Shown here one piece after another: positions 19,751 through 30,409 of a stretch of DNA of 64,000 nucleotides. Location: assembly GCA_002811645.1 (NCBI GenBank), contig PDIP01000019.1:291289-355288 (forward strand), written 5' to 3'. Below the pieces are notes generated by a model. It was not told the DNA's origin. It saw nothing but the letters and a program-made list of their open reading frames with translations, and did not search any database. Positions within the stretch are counted from its first letter, which is position 1. Every line of letters starts with the position of its first letter. Made by a program: the position numbers and the translations under genes. The DNA comes from Corallochytrium limacisporum (taxonomy: Eukaryota; Opisthokonta).

Positions 19751-22700
19751 ATGGCTTCTCTGGTGGTGCCCTTGGCTATCTGGAATCACCAGAAACCTGA
19801 GCATGAAGTCACTTGCGTTTCAGTGGTTTACGCAACAAGGTATATTTTGGACCCTTCCAAAATCAACATTCGATTGGATACAGAGAGAGATCGGTACGAG
19901 AATATTGTGTGTGGCCTTAGCACAGGCCAGATCTGTGTATGGCGGGCAATGAGGAGCTTGGATGGTAAGCCTCACGTCTTAGAGCCATTCATGTACCTGT
20001 TTGGACACACCAGGCCAGTGACATGTGTTTGTCCCACTTCAGCACCGCAGGTGAGCTTCGGAGCAGAGGGGCGTGAGCTGTTGGTCAGTGCAGACGCAGG
20101 AGGTGAGTTGCGCTGCTGGGATCCCCGGGACGGAAGATGCCTCTCAGCCAATTCACGGCTAGTCGACGGAAGAGTGAGGTGCTTGGCACCAGTGAGGGGC
20201 AAACCCCTGGTTGCGATTGGAGGGGAGTTCTTAGACGTCATCGTTGTCTCTGCACCAAGCCTCCAGGTGATGTATACTCTACGCAGTGTCAACACTGCAG
20301 ATTGGACCGCAGCTCTGACATGCGGCGATGTCCCTACTGGAGCTGACAGCATTATTGGGCAGAGTGTGGTTATGTCAGTATCACAGGCCGGAGCACTCCA
20401 CGTCTGGGGGTTGGAGGAAGAAGAACCGCATCATGATTTAAGATCGACACCACAGCGCAAGTCGGACACTAGTCAGTCTAGTCCGAGCCAATCCACCCCA
20501 GCACGGCACTTTCAAATTCCCCTCTTTGACCGTGTAGTCGATGTGGCCTTTGGCGACCTACGGTCTGAATGTTTTGCAATTGTCTGTCCGTCGTGTTGGT
20601 TCATTTACAGTTCCCGCCACTTCAAACGCCTCTGCACCATCAAAACTCCATTCCAAGGAAACCAACAGTTGAGTGGATTGCATTTTGTGGGACTACATCA
20701 ATGTATTGTTTACACAGCCGACGGGCAGGCCGCGTTGTACAATCTACCTGACTGCCTGATTCACCCTGCAGATCACCCAACAGAAGAGATCACAAGTGGG
20801 CATCGTGACATTCCCAGAGTTCTGGAGTTCTTCTGCTTTGATTGGGCCACTTTCGGTACTGAGGGAGATCACCTTGTGGCTACATCACCCCGACCTTCCG
20901 GTAGTACTGATGTTCTGACAATGGATAAGCTGAAGACGGGCAAGACACAGACCTTGTGGGAGATTCGCACCAATTATTTTGAAGCAACCTACTTCATGGC
21001 TGCTGCTAACAACAAGGGCGAGGTAGCGTTCTGGGATTTACAAGAAGTAAGTTCCTGTATTTGCGTCGACGACGAGAAGCGGAACAGTATGGAAGAAAAT
21101 CACACCCAAGCAAAAATTCAAAACCTCAGGGAGACCGCTGAAACATTGGAGTTACCGGCACTGCGTGCAAGCTTCTCTAGTGGCAGTAGTGAACCCAGCA
21201 ACTCCCTGTCCAAGGTCGCGAAACATTTGTTGGTGCCGCCGGAGCCTGGAAAAGAACTTTACGTGGGGCCCAGCGCGAGACTTGATTTTGGAGTCTGGTA
21301 TGAACAAAACGCACCGCAGTCCGCGGGTCGGGATGACAAGGAGAATGTCCTGACGTACACAATCTTTGTTGAGGACGAATATCTGGTCCAAGGGTATGAT
21401 TCCGGCGACATTACAATTTCACCAATCTCAGTGGCCTCAACAGAGCTGCTCCTGGACGCCATCCCAAATGTCACAGAAATATCCAATCATAACATCTCCG
21501 AATCGCACACCATCCATGGTGGGCCGCCAAAGAGACAGGACTCGCACATGAGTTCCAGGTCATACTACGGAAGCATCAATTTAAAGAAAGCACATCATGG
21601 GAAAGTTACGTGCTTATATTTCCCACAACGGCAACCTCATAGTTCATTGAATTCGCCAAGACGACTGGAATCTGGCCACGGCCCTCACAGTCCTGCCATG
21701 ATGCGGCGTACGTTTTCGGCAGAGGGCAAGCTCCATGAGAGAGCATCATCTGTCAAAGGAAAGAAGCACAGCTTGTTGGGTGTTCAAATGCCCGCGCCAG
21801 CCAGTGCAGATCATCAAAACCTCGAGAAGAATAGTGTCTTCATCTCTGGTGGCGCGGATCACATGGTGAAAGTGTGGCGCGTCCGTGACGGTCAGCCAAT
21901 GTATGCGTATAATTGCCATAGTGCACCCATCGAAAGCATCTTTGCTCCACCGGTGAGCTCCAATAACCAGGAATCATCACTCAACACTTCAGTATGCGTC
22001 GTTGGAGCGGACCACACTCTCTCAGTCGTTTCGTACCAAATGAAAGAGGTCATATTCAACCTCACAGGGCATGCCTTCCCCATCCACGGTGTTTATTTCA
22101 ACTACAGCCAGGGAGTTATCATGGTACGGTGCCTCGACGAGAGCCTGTATTGCTGGCAGATGGGTTCTGGGCATCTTGACAGAGTGGTCATTGGTCAAAG
22201 AGCCTTTGATATGATGGCAAACGTACCGACTGGCATGACACATAGGATTGATGTCACAGGCTCAAAGAGAAACTATATGAAGAATGTTCGCACCAGGACT
22301 AAACATTCCATGGAAGTCTTCGCTCTTCCTCTCGCGGATGGCATACAGCCAGTGCAACTGATCCTTGTCGACATCAAGCGCCTCATCCATGATGTCTATG
22401 CCGAGTCGAAAAAAAGAGGAGAGTACGCACAAATCACTCCTACTCCTGTCCGAAGTAGCATACCGATTCCTTATGACGTGCTGCAATCCACCAAGGCGTC
22501 ATTCCAGATTGGGTCGGAGACCGCTTCGTCGGCCGATGATCCTGCTACAGACTCGCCCCGGAACAATGGTTCCACTGTGGCATCCAGTGTGGGTTCTCCT
22601 CGGGGCAGTGTGAGTTCCAATGCTACCCCGAAAAAGCAGAGGAAAAAGTCCCTCTTGAAACGTGTGGGTTCGCGGAAGAGTTTGAGAAAGAAAGGGCAAC

Positions 22701-24478
22701 CACTTACAACGGCTCCAGAAATGGATTTGGCCGAAGAGGGAGCCAGCCAAGAGTACGATGACGATGAAAGTGGCATGCAGGATGTAGATATGGATGAACA
22801 TCGACCACCGGCAGGGGTCGACAGTGTTTATTTCGAGACTGCGGCTCATCTGACGTTCAGTGCACTGCTTTCCTGGGGCCTTGACGAACATCTTGATGCG
22901 ACGGCGCAACAGAATTTGGGATTGTATCGACCCTTGGGCTCCCGAGTCTCGTACGGGATCCGTGGCGTTAGCGGTGGCACATCAGTGATGCTCCCTCGAG
23001 ACGACTTTTCTCTCCGCCGCTGGAAGGTAAGCGAGTACGTCAGCTGTCTTCATCAGTTAAGCCTCATGTCCCTGGCCAGAGCTCTGATGACGGCAGATTC
23101 GGCCGCGGTCAAGAATGACTGGTCGCAAATCATTGCTTTCTACTATGGCCAACTCAAGACCCAAGTGCCTGGCTTCATTCGTAGTAGTCCTGTAGGTCTC
23201 TGTCAGTTCCTGCATGACACTCAACAGGATGTACAACAATCGGCTCGCACAATTCTGCTGTCCAATTTGAAATCCTTTGATACCGAGAGGCGATTGAGAA
23301 TTACAGATGGTCTGCTGGCAGATCTGTCCATGAGCTCAGAGGATCCCACCCCTGTGCGCAATCTTGCGATTGTGCTACTGGGCATGATCCTCGCTCACTT
23401 TCCGGACGACATCGACAATGTGCGTGCACAGGCCATTGTGACCCATCTCATGCACATGATGAGTTCACGGGATATTTCGGGCAATGACAGTCATGCTCCG
23501 TCCACACCGATGATTACTTTGGGTGAGAACTCCGTTCCCGTACCCAGCCTTCAGATGCCACCAAGCAATCAACCCAATGTCGGTTCCGCAGTGACCGGCA
23601 TGCTGCAGAACCAACAACCGGTGGCGGGTCTGATGGGTGGCCAGCTGACGGCCATGTTCAATCGTCTCGCAGCGGCAGAGCTGCTTGGGCTGAGTATCCG
23701 CAAGTTTGCCTCGTTGATCAATGTCAACGTTGTGACTTCTACTCTGGTGGACTTGGCTGGTCAGGCGCGTAGTGATCCCAAAAATATTGCTAAGTTGATT
23801 ATCGCGCGGTTGGCCCGTCAGGCCATTGTCTACATTGCCGAGGCTCAACCACAGCTTCTGCTAAAAGTGCTTCAGTCCAATGTCGCAAAGCACGACTCTG
23901 GTAAGGCCACGACTGCACTGAAGATCATAGCCACGGTCCTGAAACGCAATGCCTATCTGTTCGCTAATGACCTCGAGCTTGTGGTGGATCTGATCATGAA
24001 GACAATCGACCCGAACCTACCACGGCTTCGCGAGGCGTGTGTTCAGGATGCCACTGTCGTCTTGCATGAATGCATCAGGCATTACAATAACGTTTCCTTC
24101 CACTCGGCCACCCAGCGCTTTGCCGTGGCCAGCGGCCGGCAGGTCATTATCTATGATGTCCGCACAGCCAGCCGGTACCAGGTGGTGGAGAACCCGACTC
24201 CGTCACCGATCACGGCGGTAACATTGAGCATGGATGGTCAGTCGTTGGCGACCTACTCGCTGCAGGACTCACAAATGCGGTGCTGGTCCCTCGGACACAC
24301 ATTCTTCTCCATGTTCTCGAGTCCAAAGCCGACTAAGACGGTCAGGGTTCAGTCCTTGCGGACCAAGCTTACGGAAAAGCAAATCCGCGACAACATAAAC
24401 ATGGTCTGCGTCAGTGAGACTACGGTGGTGCTACTGCGCGGTGAGGGTGTGCCTCAGGTGACTTTCAACATTGCTTAA
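19751..24478 (+). CDS. WDR7: WDR7/WDR72-type protein (rabconnectin-3 beta)
   Basis: A 1575-residue WD-repeat protein, intronless. The N-terminal propeller runs from VPLAIWNHQKPEHEVTCVSVVY through LFGHTRPVTCV and LLVSADAGGELRCWDPRDGRCL, matching the WDR7 start. A second propeller includes HHGKVTCLYFP (about 617), VFISGGADHMVKVWRVRDGQ (about 697), VVGADHTLSVVSY and LDESLYCWQMGSGHLDRVVIG. A disordered basic linker (about 915-990, rich in SPRGS and KKSLLKRVGSRKSLRKK) precedes a helical repeat region (about 1050-1440), and a final WD pair lies at about 1455-1515. Rabconnectin-3 beta works with rabconnectin-3 alpha (DMXL/Rav1) to assemble and regulate the V-ATPase on endosomes. No alpha partner is in this window. 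Identification rests on order and wording of the WD blades; WDR7 versus WDR72 cannot be separated. Confidence 0.9.
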   Translation: MASLVVPLAIWNHQKPEHEVTCVSVVYATRYILDPSKINIRLDTERDRYENIVCGLSTGQICVWRAMRSLDGKPHVLEPFMYLFGHTRPVTCVCPTSAPQVSFGAEGRELLVSADAGGELRCWDPRDGRCLSANSRLVDGRVRCLAPVRGKPLVAIGGEFLDVIVVSAPSLQVMYTLRSVNTADWTAALTCGDVPTGADSIIGQSVVMSVSQAGALHVWGLEEEEPHHDLRSTPQRKSDTSQSSPSQSTPARHFQIPLFDRVVDVAFGDLRSECFAIVCPSCWFIYSSRHFKRLCTIKTPFQGNQQLSGLHFVGLHQCIVYTADGQAALYNLPDCLIHPADHPTEEITSGHRDIPRVLEFFCFDWATFGTEGDHLVATSPRPSGSTDVLTMDKLKTGKTQTLWEIRTNYFEATYFMAAANNKGEVAFWDLQEVSSCICVDDEKRNSMEENHTQAKIQNLRETAETLELPALRASFSSGSSEPSNSLSKVAKHLLVPPEPGKELYVGPSARLDFGVWYEQNAPQSAGRDDKENVLTYTIFVEDEYLVQGYDSGDITISPISVASTELLLDAIPNVTEISNHNISESHTIHGGPPKRQDSHMSSRSYYGSINLKKAHHGKVTCLYFPQRQPHSSLNSPRRLESGHGPHSPAMMRRTFSAEGKLHERASSVKGKKHSLLGVQMPAPASADHQNLEKNSVFISGGADHMVKVWRVRDGQPMYAYNCHSAPIESIFAPPVSSNNQESSLNTSVCVVGADHTLSVVSYQMKEVIFNLTGHAFPIHGVYFNYSQGVIMVRCLDESLYCWQMGSGHLDRVVIGQRAFDMMANVPTGMTHRIDVTGSKRNYMKNVRTRTKHSMEVFALPLADGIQPVQLILVDIKRLIHDVYAESKKRGEYAQITPTPVRSSIPIPYDVLQSTKASFQIGSETASSADDPATDSPRNNGSTVASSVGSPRGSVSSNATPKKQRKKSLLKRVGSRKSLRKKGQPLTTAPEMDLAEEGASQEYDDDESGMQDVDMDEHRPPAGVDSVYFETAAHLTFSALLSWGLDEHLDATAQQNLGLYRPLGSRVSYGIRGVSGGTSVMLPRDDFSLRRWKVSEYVSCLHQLSLMSLARALMTADSAAVKNDWSQIIAFYYGQLKTQVPGFIRSSPVGLCQFLHDTQQDVQQSARTILLSNLKSFDTERRLRITDGLLADLSMSSEDPTPVRNLAIVLLGMILAHFPDDIDNVRAQAIVTHLMHMMSSRDISGNDSHAPSTPMITLGENSVPVPSLQMPPSNQPNVGSAVTGMLQNQQPVAGLMGGQLTAMFNRLAAAELLGLSIRKFASLINVNVVTSTLVDLAGQARSDPKNIAKLIIARLARQAIVYIAEAQPQLLLKVLQSNVAKHDSGKATTALKIIATVLKRNAYLFANDLELVVDLIMKTIDPNLPRLREACVQDATVVLHECIRHYNNVSFHSATQRFAVASGRQVIIYDVRTASRYQVVENPTPSPITAVTLSMDGQSLATYSLQDSQMRCWSLGHTFFSMFSSPKPTKTVRVQSLRTKLTEKQIRDNINMVCVSETTVVLLRGEGVPQVTFNIA

Positions 24479-24565
24479 CACATAGTCGTATCAAACACGC
24501 TTTGTTCTGCAGCCTACGATACCTAGATCATAAAATTCTACAGCTAGACTTTAGGGGCATTGTCT

Positions 24566-26437
24566 TTAGTCAAATAGCTCACAAACCACAGGCCGCTCAG
24601 CCTTGACTTTCTCTCGGTGCAGGAGCGCTTCGCGCATGAGGCGTAAGGTCTTGGCGCTCGGTGGTCGGCCCACCTTACGACTGCGCAGCCTGCGCCTATA
24701 CGCAGCCTCGAGCTGCCGATCCGCCGCGTTCATACGCGCTTCATATGCCTGGCGCGCCTGCTCGGCGCGTGCAAGCTTAACGAGGTGCCTACGTAGCTGG
24801 CGATTGTAGTCTTGCTGTGCACGCAGCCGCGCCTTGAGCTGGCGATAGCGCCGTCGGTCCGCGTCCAAGAGGTGCGCGGGCACATCGTCATCCTCATCAT
24901 TGTCGTCCCCTTCCGTCTTCGTCTCAGATCGCCCCCAGGCAACACCTCGATTGCTGCTGCTGCCTGCTCCGCTCAGGCTACCAGCGTTGAGGATTCCGAG
25001 GCTAACCAGTTCCTTCCTAATCTTTTCCTCGAGGCGTAGAAGTAAAGATGGCTCTCCTGAAGCCTCACTGCCAATGGCTGTGGCTTGGTCTGCGTCATCA
25101 TCGTCGTCATCATCTTCGTCAGCACGGTTGGACCAAGACTGTTTTCCTGCTGCCAGTCGTCGCTGCTTTCGACGGCGAAACTGTGGTTTCTTCCGCGATG
25201 CCATAGCATTCGTCACAGAACTGAAGAAGCGCTGCACCACACCGGCATCCTCCTCTCCCCCTTCCTCATCACCTTCTCCAAGTTCTTTCTTAACTTTGGC
25301 CTTGCTCCTGTTGTCTTTTGCGACAGAGCTGTCCGACATGGAGGATGGCACCAGGGCAGCAATCAAACGATCACTGAAGTGCGTTGTCTCTGGAAGCCCT
25401 TCAGATTCCTTCTTGCTAAGCGGTAGGCCAACCTCCGACACAACCTCCACGTCGTCGTTCGCGGCCCGTTTGCGTTTGGCTGAACTCTTTTTTGATTTCG
25501 CAGCCGTCATGTTTCCTGCACCAATGTCTCCAAGAAGAGTTGTCAGCTCGTCGTCGCCATGGGCAATGCTGGCAATGTCTGCATCAGTGATAGGTGCAAA
25601 GAATTCCTCAACGTAGCGCCAGAATGGATGCTCTCCTTTTCCTACGTTGCTGCTGCCATCACTTCTGCCGATCCACAACCCTGAGGTTGTTGAATGCTTG
25701 TGTGCATGGGCATGGTGCCCTCCAGCACTGGCTGATGCCACTGAACTACGCATGGCGCCTGTAATACCTGGAAGTGCACCGTCAGCATCAGAGTTGTCGC
25801 CTTGCTCATCCTCTGATGAACTAAAGTTGCGTTCCGTTCCAGATGCCCGAGATCCACGTCGCTGGGGCGTGGCTAGTTCTGTTGAGGCCTGCGAAAGGCT
25901 GCGCTGCCGCTTACCCAAACTCTTACCCTCGTCGGCACTGGCATTGAGTTCCAGACTCCGATAGCTCTGTAGCGGGGTCTTCCGTTCGTCAGCGACGCCG
26001 CCGAGAATCGTTTGCTCCTGTGCGGCCCTTTCTTCAGCCGTCATAAACGCCGCATCAGACTCTGCCGCAGATCGAAATGATGTCCCGTGCTCCGATAACC
26101 AGCGTTCGAGATTCAAAACCTGTCTGTACACAAAATAGCGGCGCAGCTGATTGTTCAAGAAATGATTCAGCGTTTCCTTCCGCAGATCCCTGAAAACGTT
26201 TGGGTCTGATAAGTCGGTCTCGTCTGGTTGGCGCATGAAGGACTGCAACTGCGGTAACGCAGACTCTGAAAGTTCCGAAGGCAGATCATCCATCAATACC
26301 ATTGGGTAAGAATCGAGGCCGTGATCTTCGGCTCCTTGCGGGAAGCCAAAGGGTCCGGCCACTCCACTCTTGTCCCCGGTGCTCTTTCGATTCACCGAAA
26401 GTCGTAGTTTCGTGCTTCGAGGACCATCCTCCGTCAT
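24566..26437 (-). CDS. ADA3: Transcriptional adaptor 3 (Ada3/Ngg1) of histone acetyltransferase complexes
   Basis: A 623-residue protein. The C-terminal 100 residues form the Ada3 domain: DADRRRYRQLKARLRAQQDYNRQLRRHLVKLARAEQARQAYEARMNAADRQLEAAYRRR, a continuous charged helix, followed by a basic SRKVGRPPSAKTLRLM tail with an AT-hook-like GRPP. Ada3 links Ada2 and Gcn5 within SAGA/ATAC-type acetyltransferases in the nucleus. The N-terminal part (about 65-130, ELSESALPQLQSFM and LNHFLNNQLRRYFVYRQVLNLERWL) is probably a second conserved helical region; the middle is low-complexity with acidic (DEDDDDDDDADQA) and basic (RRRKQRRLAAGKQ) patches. Its length is in the family range. The start is the first ATG; its stop is 87 bp from that of WDR7. 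Confidence 0.82.
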   Translation of the reverse strand: MTEDGPRSTKLRLSVNRKSTGDKSGVAGPFGFPQGAEDHGLDSYPMVLMDDLPSELSESALPQLQSFMRQPDETDLSDPNVFRDLRKETLNHFLNNQLRRYFVYRQVLNLERWLSEHGTSFRSAAESDAAFMTAEERAAQEQTILGGVADERKTPLQSYRSLELNASADEGKSLGKRQRSLSQASTELATPQRRGSRASGTERNFSSSEDEQGDNSDADGALPGITGAMRSSVASASAGGHHAHAHKHSTTSGLWIGRSDGSSNVGKGEHPFWRYVEEFFAPITDADIASIAHGDDELTTLLGDIGAGNMTAAKSKKSSAKRKRAANDDVEVVSEVGLPLSKKESEGLPETTHFSDRLIAALVPSSMSDSSVAKDNRSKAKVKKELGEGDEEGGEEDAGVVQRFFSSVTNAMASRKKPQFRRRKQRRLAAGKQSWSNRADEDDDDDDDADQATAIGSEASGEPSLLLRLEEKIRKELVSLGILNAGSLSGAGSSSNRGVAWGRSETKTEGDDNDEDDDVPAHLLDADRRRYRQLKARLRAQQDYNRQLRRHLVKLARAEQARQAYEARMNAADRQLEAAYRRRLRSRKVGRPPSAKTLRLMREALLHREKVKAERPVVCELFD

Positions 26438-26962
26438 TGTGACCTATGTGTACTTGTTGCACTTATGTAATTCTGTTTCTCCAATTCCGTACATATCTTC
26501 CAACTTAACTTGCCAACGTCATTTCTTCAGTTATCGTTCACATGTTGCTCTGGATGGTTTCAATTAACGTATATTTTAAGATAAATACAGTATTCCACGA
26601 CCTGTGGTCCAAAATACCAGATGTGTACTCAGTAAATGGCAATAATATTCTGACAACAGTGGCCTTCACAATTCCACACGGCCCGCTTCCTAAAGACGGA
26701 AGAGGAGTGGTGCTCTCTGCACCTACCACCAAATTCTGACCGCGGGGGAGGGAAGAAAGAAGGGGATTGCGGCCCTATGGGGGGGGCCTAATTTCAGACC
26801 CTCGTCAGTTGGCTTCCCTGAGGCCATAGTGAACTCTCGCTACCCTTCCGGATTTCCGAACGCATCTAGATGGAGGCTCATGTTACTGCGAAACGATCTT
26901 GTAATCAAACATCCACAGGAAAAGCATTGTTCTCTGCATACTGAGCAGCACTCCGCTGGATC
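26438..26962. other. Intergenic, Ada3 upstream / carboxypeptidase downstream
   Basis: About 525 bp with no recognisable gene. It has a G-run near 26779-26786 and an AT-rich stretch near 26560-26660. Confidence 0.55.
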
Positions 26963-28294
26963 CTAGTTGCTGGCACCGATGATGTCCTCCAGCATCAGCA
27001 ACGCGGCCTCCGGCTGGTCGGAGGGAATCATATGACCGGCGTTGTTGATCTGCCAAAGCTTAAGGTTCTTGTGTTCTCGCCTGAAGCCAATTGTCAGCCC
27101 GGTGTCATCCGTGACAATATCGCGCTGGCTTGAGTAAAATCCGTCCATGCCTTCCCACTTCAGCTTCCTCATCCACGCCAAGGTCCCAACGGTGTTGCAG
27201 ATGATGTCGAAGTTGCCATTGTACACAGTGACGAGATAGCCCTTTTTCAGCAAGCGGTCTACACCGCCAATGACATCATGCATGAAGTCACCAGAAAGGG
27301 CTGTGAATACCTTGGCTTGGCCTTGATCCCACTGAACATTCTTCGGAATAATGCCAAGATGCTCACGCACAACAGTGTTCATGAATTGCGGAAGATTGTC
27401 GCGTTCACTAATGTCGTGCTTGGAGACGTCATAAATATCGACATCGCCAGTCAGCTCCAGGATCACACTTTGCTGCTGGCCCCACAGATCTGTGGCTTCT
27501 TCATACATGCCGTCGTCCATGGCGGAGCCCATGAGCCTGGCATAGTCCTCGATGTAGTGCCGAGCCTTGGCGTCGATCTGTCCATTGACGTAGAGGTAAG
27601 ATCCGTAGCTCTCAACGTAGTCTAAAGGAGATATCCACGAGTCGCCAAGAGCAATGCCTTTGAAGTTCACGGCAATGTCGCCGGCATCAAACGAGTCGCT
27701 TAGAGCGTTGGCAAAAGACGTGCCCATCTTTCCACCGTAACTCTCGCAAAAGACCCACATCGGAGTTGCCTGTAGATCAGGGTAAGCTTGGAGGAGATCC
27801 TTAAAGAACACCATCAAATCATCCGCAATTTCCTGCTCTGTCTTCACTAAAGCATCCTCAGAGTTCACGTAGGACCATCCAGCACCCACAGGCTGGTCGA
27901 CAAACAGGAGATTTGTCTTGGAAGCCCAGGTGCTCTTGCGCGCTTGCATCTTGGGATCATAAGGACCTACCTCTAAAAAATTGCCGTAGCCGGTACCAGA
28001 CGCGCCCGGACCACCCTGGAGCCAGAGCACCAGCGGTGCCTCGGCACGGGCCTCCTTGTCACCTTGCATGCCGTACATCCACCAGAACATATGTGCATCT
28101 TTACGAACCTCATAATAGCCAAAAGCCTCGTCGGGGATGTCTTTGGTCAGCCCTGACTGTGCGAGAGTCAGCAAATCCTGCGCTCGATTGATATGGAAGG
28201 CATCATCCTCTTTATTGAGAACCCATGCTCCCTGGACGGATATGGCAGCAGCCATCAAAGCCGTACACTGAACGAAACCCCTGACACCGAACAT
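26963..28294 (-). CDS. Secreted serine carboxypeptidase, SCPEP1 type (S10 family)
   Basis: A 443-residue alpha/beta-hydrolase. MFGVRGFVQCTALMAAAISVQGA is a signal peptide, so I place the start at 28294; the open frame runs on upstream to 28675 but that extension (127 codons, Cys/His/Trp-rich) does not resemble the family. S10 motifs: LVLWLQGGPGASGTGYGNFLEVGPYD (oxyanion region, about 88-113), catalytic Ser185 in FCESYGGKMG, Asp363 in YNGNFDIICNT and His421 in NNAGHMIPSDQPEAALLML. The wording around Ser and Asp (SYGGKM, GTLAWMRKLKW) fits retinoid-inducible/SCPEP1-like lysosomal or secreted carboxypeptidases better than carboxypeptidase Y. It should cleave C-terminal residues in an acidic compartment or outside the cell. 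It lies just downstream of the pore-forming-like gene on the same strand, 549 bp apart. Confidence 0.93.
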   Translation of the reverse strand: MFGVRGFVQCTALMAAAISVQGAWVLNKEDDAFHINRAQDLLTLAQSGLTKDIPDEAFGYYEVRKDAHMFWWMYGMQGDKEARAEAPLVLWLQGGPGASGTGYGNFLEVGPYDPKMQARKSTWASKTNLLFVDQPVGAGWSYVNSEDALVKTEQEIADDLMVFFKDLLQAYPDLQATPMWVFCESYGGKMGTSFANALSDSFDAGDIAVNFKGIALGDSWISPLDYVESYGSYLYVNGQIDAKARHYIEDYARLMGSAMDDGMYEEATDLWGQQQSVILELTGDVDIYDVSKHDISERDNLPQFMNTVVREHLGIIPKNVQWDQGQAKVFTALSGDFMHDVIGGVDRLLKKGYLVTVYNGNFDIICNTVGTLAWMRKLKWEGMDGFYSSQRDIVTDDTGLTIGFRREHKNLKLWQINNAGHMIPSDQPEAALLMLEDIIGASN

Positions 28295-28843
28295 GATTTG
28301 GAATTTTGCGACAGTTGTTTCCCGGTGCTTTCGATGACATAAAAGGAATGAATCTTGCCCCAGTGACGTCAAATTAGTAGACCAACAAATCTTCTCTGCC
28401 TTGAGTACGTTTCTGCAGTGAGTATGATGGTCTGAGCAGCTCAGCACTCGTGCCCAAAGATGCGATAGAAACGTAGCGTGACAGACACAAATGTGTGCGT
28501 ACCTCCCGAGTTGCCACCACCACCACGGCCATCGATCGAGGGGGCAAGTCCGGACTAGCCGGCTGGCTGCGCAGTCAAGAGGAGCGCCAGAGGGGAGAAG
28601 AAACGGTTCAGATCCTCCTGTCCCCTGGGCTGTTGGACCTTCACCCGATCCTTCCCGGGAGGGATAGCCATACAAAAGCTACTGCGAAAGGGTAGCACTC
28701 ACTCTTGTCCGTGCGTTCATTTGTTACAATTGATAGTTACTCAACAAACCTTTCTTTCCACCGGAGGTGTGATTTTTTGCAAACCAGTGTACGTGCCATA
28801 CACTGGCTACGGAGAGTCGTTATAGATCAGCTGATGATGATGC
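28295..28843. other. Spacer between carboxypeptidase and first pore-forming-like gene
   Basis: About 550 bp, presumably the carboxypeptidase promoter. The carboxypeptidase frame stays open through most of it, but I see no conserved coding content. Confidence 0.5.
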
Positions 28844-30409
28844 TCACTCGTCGGAGGGTACCAAGGTCCGAACCAGATATTCGCATTCTGTCGCTACATT
28901 GATGGCCCAACGAGTTGTGTAGCCCTCGACACGCTCGATTGTGTAGCATTCCTTGGGCACATCCTCCAACTGTGGTGGCAGGACAAAATTGCTATCACCG
29001 GTCTCCTCCCCCTGGACACGGCTCCTGCTCGGGCACAGGTCGCTGGTTGGCGGATGGTGCTCAGCCAGATACGGAGTGCAAGTGCGAACAGGCACGCTGT
29101 TGATGTCGCACTCATGGATTTCCATGATGACCATTTTACCGGCGATAGAGTTGGAGATACCTGAGGAACTGGTAGTCACCAAGGAATTGAAGAAGGCATC
29201 AGACCAGTCGGCCTTCAGGACGTCGGCGGCGAGACGGGCAACGTTGCGGATTTTGGCAGGGGTCATGAGCCTGTTGCGGTTGATCATGTTCAAAATCTGG
29301 TTGGCACCACCCACACCCTGCTTGCCGTGGCCTTCAATGAAGACCAGGATGCCCGTGGTATTATCATAGTACTCGCCATCACCGGTGAAGTGTACATCAG
29401 CTTCGTACTGGTCGGTCCACATAGTAATGTTGAGAATGGAATTAGGCCGGATCTGGGGTTGAACGCCATAGTCGTGCTTGATAGTGGTAGACGTGGTGAC
29501 GGCTTCCGAGGTGGTCATAGAGCGCCCAGTGGTCTTCTCGAGTCCCTCTTGGATAGTGGTAGATGCACTGATATCGATCGAGAACAAACTGAACCCAGCG
29601 GAGGCGCTCAACTCGATGCTGTTGGACACAGTGGTACTCTCAGTATACTGGGTCTCAGACATAGAAGTGGTAGATTCAGTGACTTCCTTGGTGTATGCGA
29701 AGGAAGATGGCACACATTGCTGTTGGTTGTTGGGGACAACAAGGCTATGGGGGGCCGTGATCTTGTTGTCGGTGAAGACTTCCCAGATGCGGGAGTTCAC
29801 AAGCTTCATTGGCTGTGATGCGTAAATCTCGTTCTGGGGATTGGTACTGGTTAAATTTCTGGGGAAGGCCACGTTCCAAGGGCGGTAGTCAGGGCTGGTG
29901 GCGTTGGGATGGCAGTGATTACGCAGGCTACCTGCCGGGTATAGATCCTGCAGGGCGTTGAACCAGGCATCCCACTGCGCGGCATTGCCACTGGTGCGCG
30001 GGACATTGTAGGGAGCCATCAGAATTGGCGCAGTCAGTGCATTTAACTTGTACAGCAAACTGTTCCAAGGATCAACAAATCCATTGGCCAAGGTGCGGAC
30101 AAAGTTACCCATTCGGTCTTGGATATACTCTTCGAACTCGGTGCCCTTGTCGGAGACAATCTTAGCAAGAGGCCGGAGATCAAGGTAGCCTTGTTCGAGT
30201 ATATTGCGGTCTCGATCAGGCAAGATGCCCTGCCAGAAAGTTTCATTGGCTTTCCATTGAAATCTAGGGCATAGATCCAAGTTCATGGATGACTGTGCCC
30301 CTGCCAAATCAACGTTTCGGGCATCATTGGGGCCCTCCTGAGCAGGTGCAGCCATTACAAGTGCTATCACCAATAGATAGGCGAAGATATACTCAAAGAG
30401 GAGCTTCAT
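28844..30409 (-). CDS. Secreted protein with aerolysin/ETX-MTX2-like segment, paralog A
   Basis: A 521-residue protein with an N-terminal signal peptide (about 1-20, hydrophobic YIFAYLLVIALVMAA). Residues about 45-230 form an unknown domain containing KLNALTAPILMAPY (121-134), identical in paralog B. Residues 240-312 are strongly Ser/Thr-rich, with an alternating hairpin-like stretch at 264-283 (SIELSASAGFSLFSIDISAS), followed by a strand block at 321-346 beginning RPNSILNITMWTD. This order, Ser/Thr-rich strands around an amphipathic hairpin and then a Pro-Asn-ser strand pair, is what aerolysin/ETX-MTX2 beta-pore-forming proteins show. A C-terminal domain (about 380-521) has ADWSDAFFNSL. Mature cysteines: 47, 166, 232, 434, 444, 459, 488, 509, all shared with paralog B. 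Function (defence, predation, self-lysis, or a non-lytic role) is unknown; the family call is inference from pattern. Confidence 0.75.
   Translation of the reverse strand: MKLLFEYIFAYLLVIALVMAAPAQEGPNDARNVDLAGAQSSMNLDLCPRFQWKANETFWQGILPDRDRNILEQGYLDLRPLAKIVSDKGTEFEEYIQDRMGNFVRTLANGFVDPWNSLLYKLNALTAPILMAPYNVPRTSGNAAQWDAWFNALQDLYPAGSLRNHCHPNATSPDYRPWNVAFPRNLTSTNPQNEIYASQPMKLVNSRIWEVFTDNKITAPHSLVVPNNQQQCVPSSFAYTKEVTESTTSMSETQYTESTTVSNSIELSASAGFSLFSIDISASTTIQEGLEKTTGRSMTTSEAVTTSTTIKHDYGVQPQIRPNSILNITMWTDQYEADVHFTGDGEYYDNTTGILVFIEGHGKQGVGGANQILNMINRNRLMTPAKIRNVARLAADVLKADWSDAFFNSLVTTSSSGISNSIAGKMVIMEIHECDINSVPVRTCTPYLAEHHPPTSDLCPSRSRVQGEETGDSNFVLPPQLEDVPKECYTIERVEGYTTRWAINVATECEYLVRTLVPSDE

Noticed and set aside
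28295-28675. Open frame extending the carboxypeptidase by 127 codons upstream
   Set aside because: Cys/His/Trp-rich and unlike the family; the internal ATG at 28294 begins a clear signal peptide.
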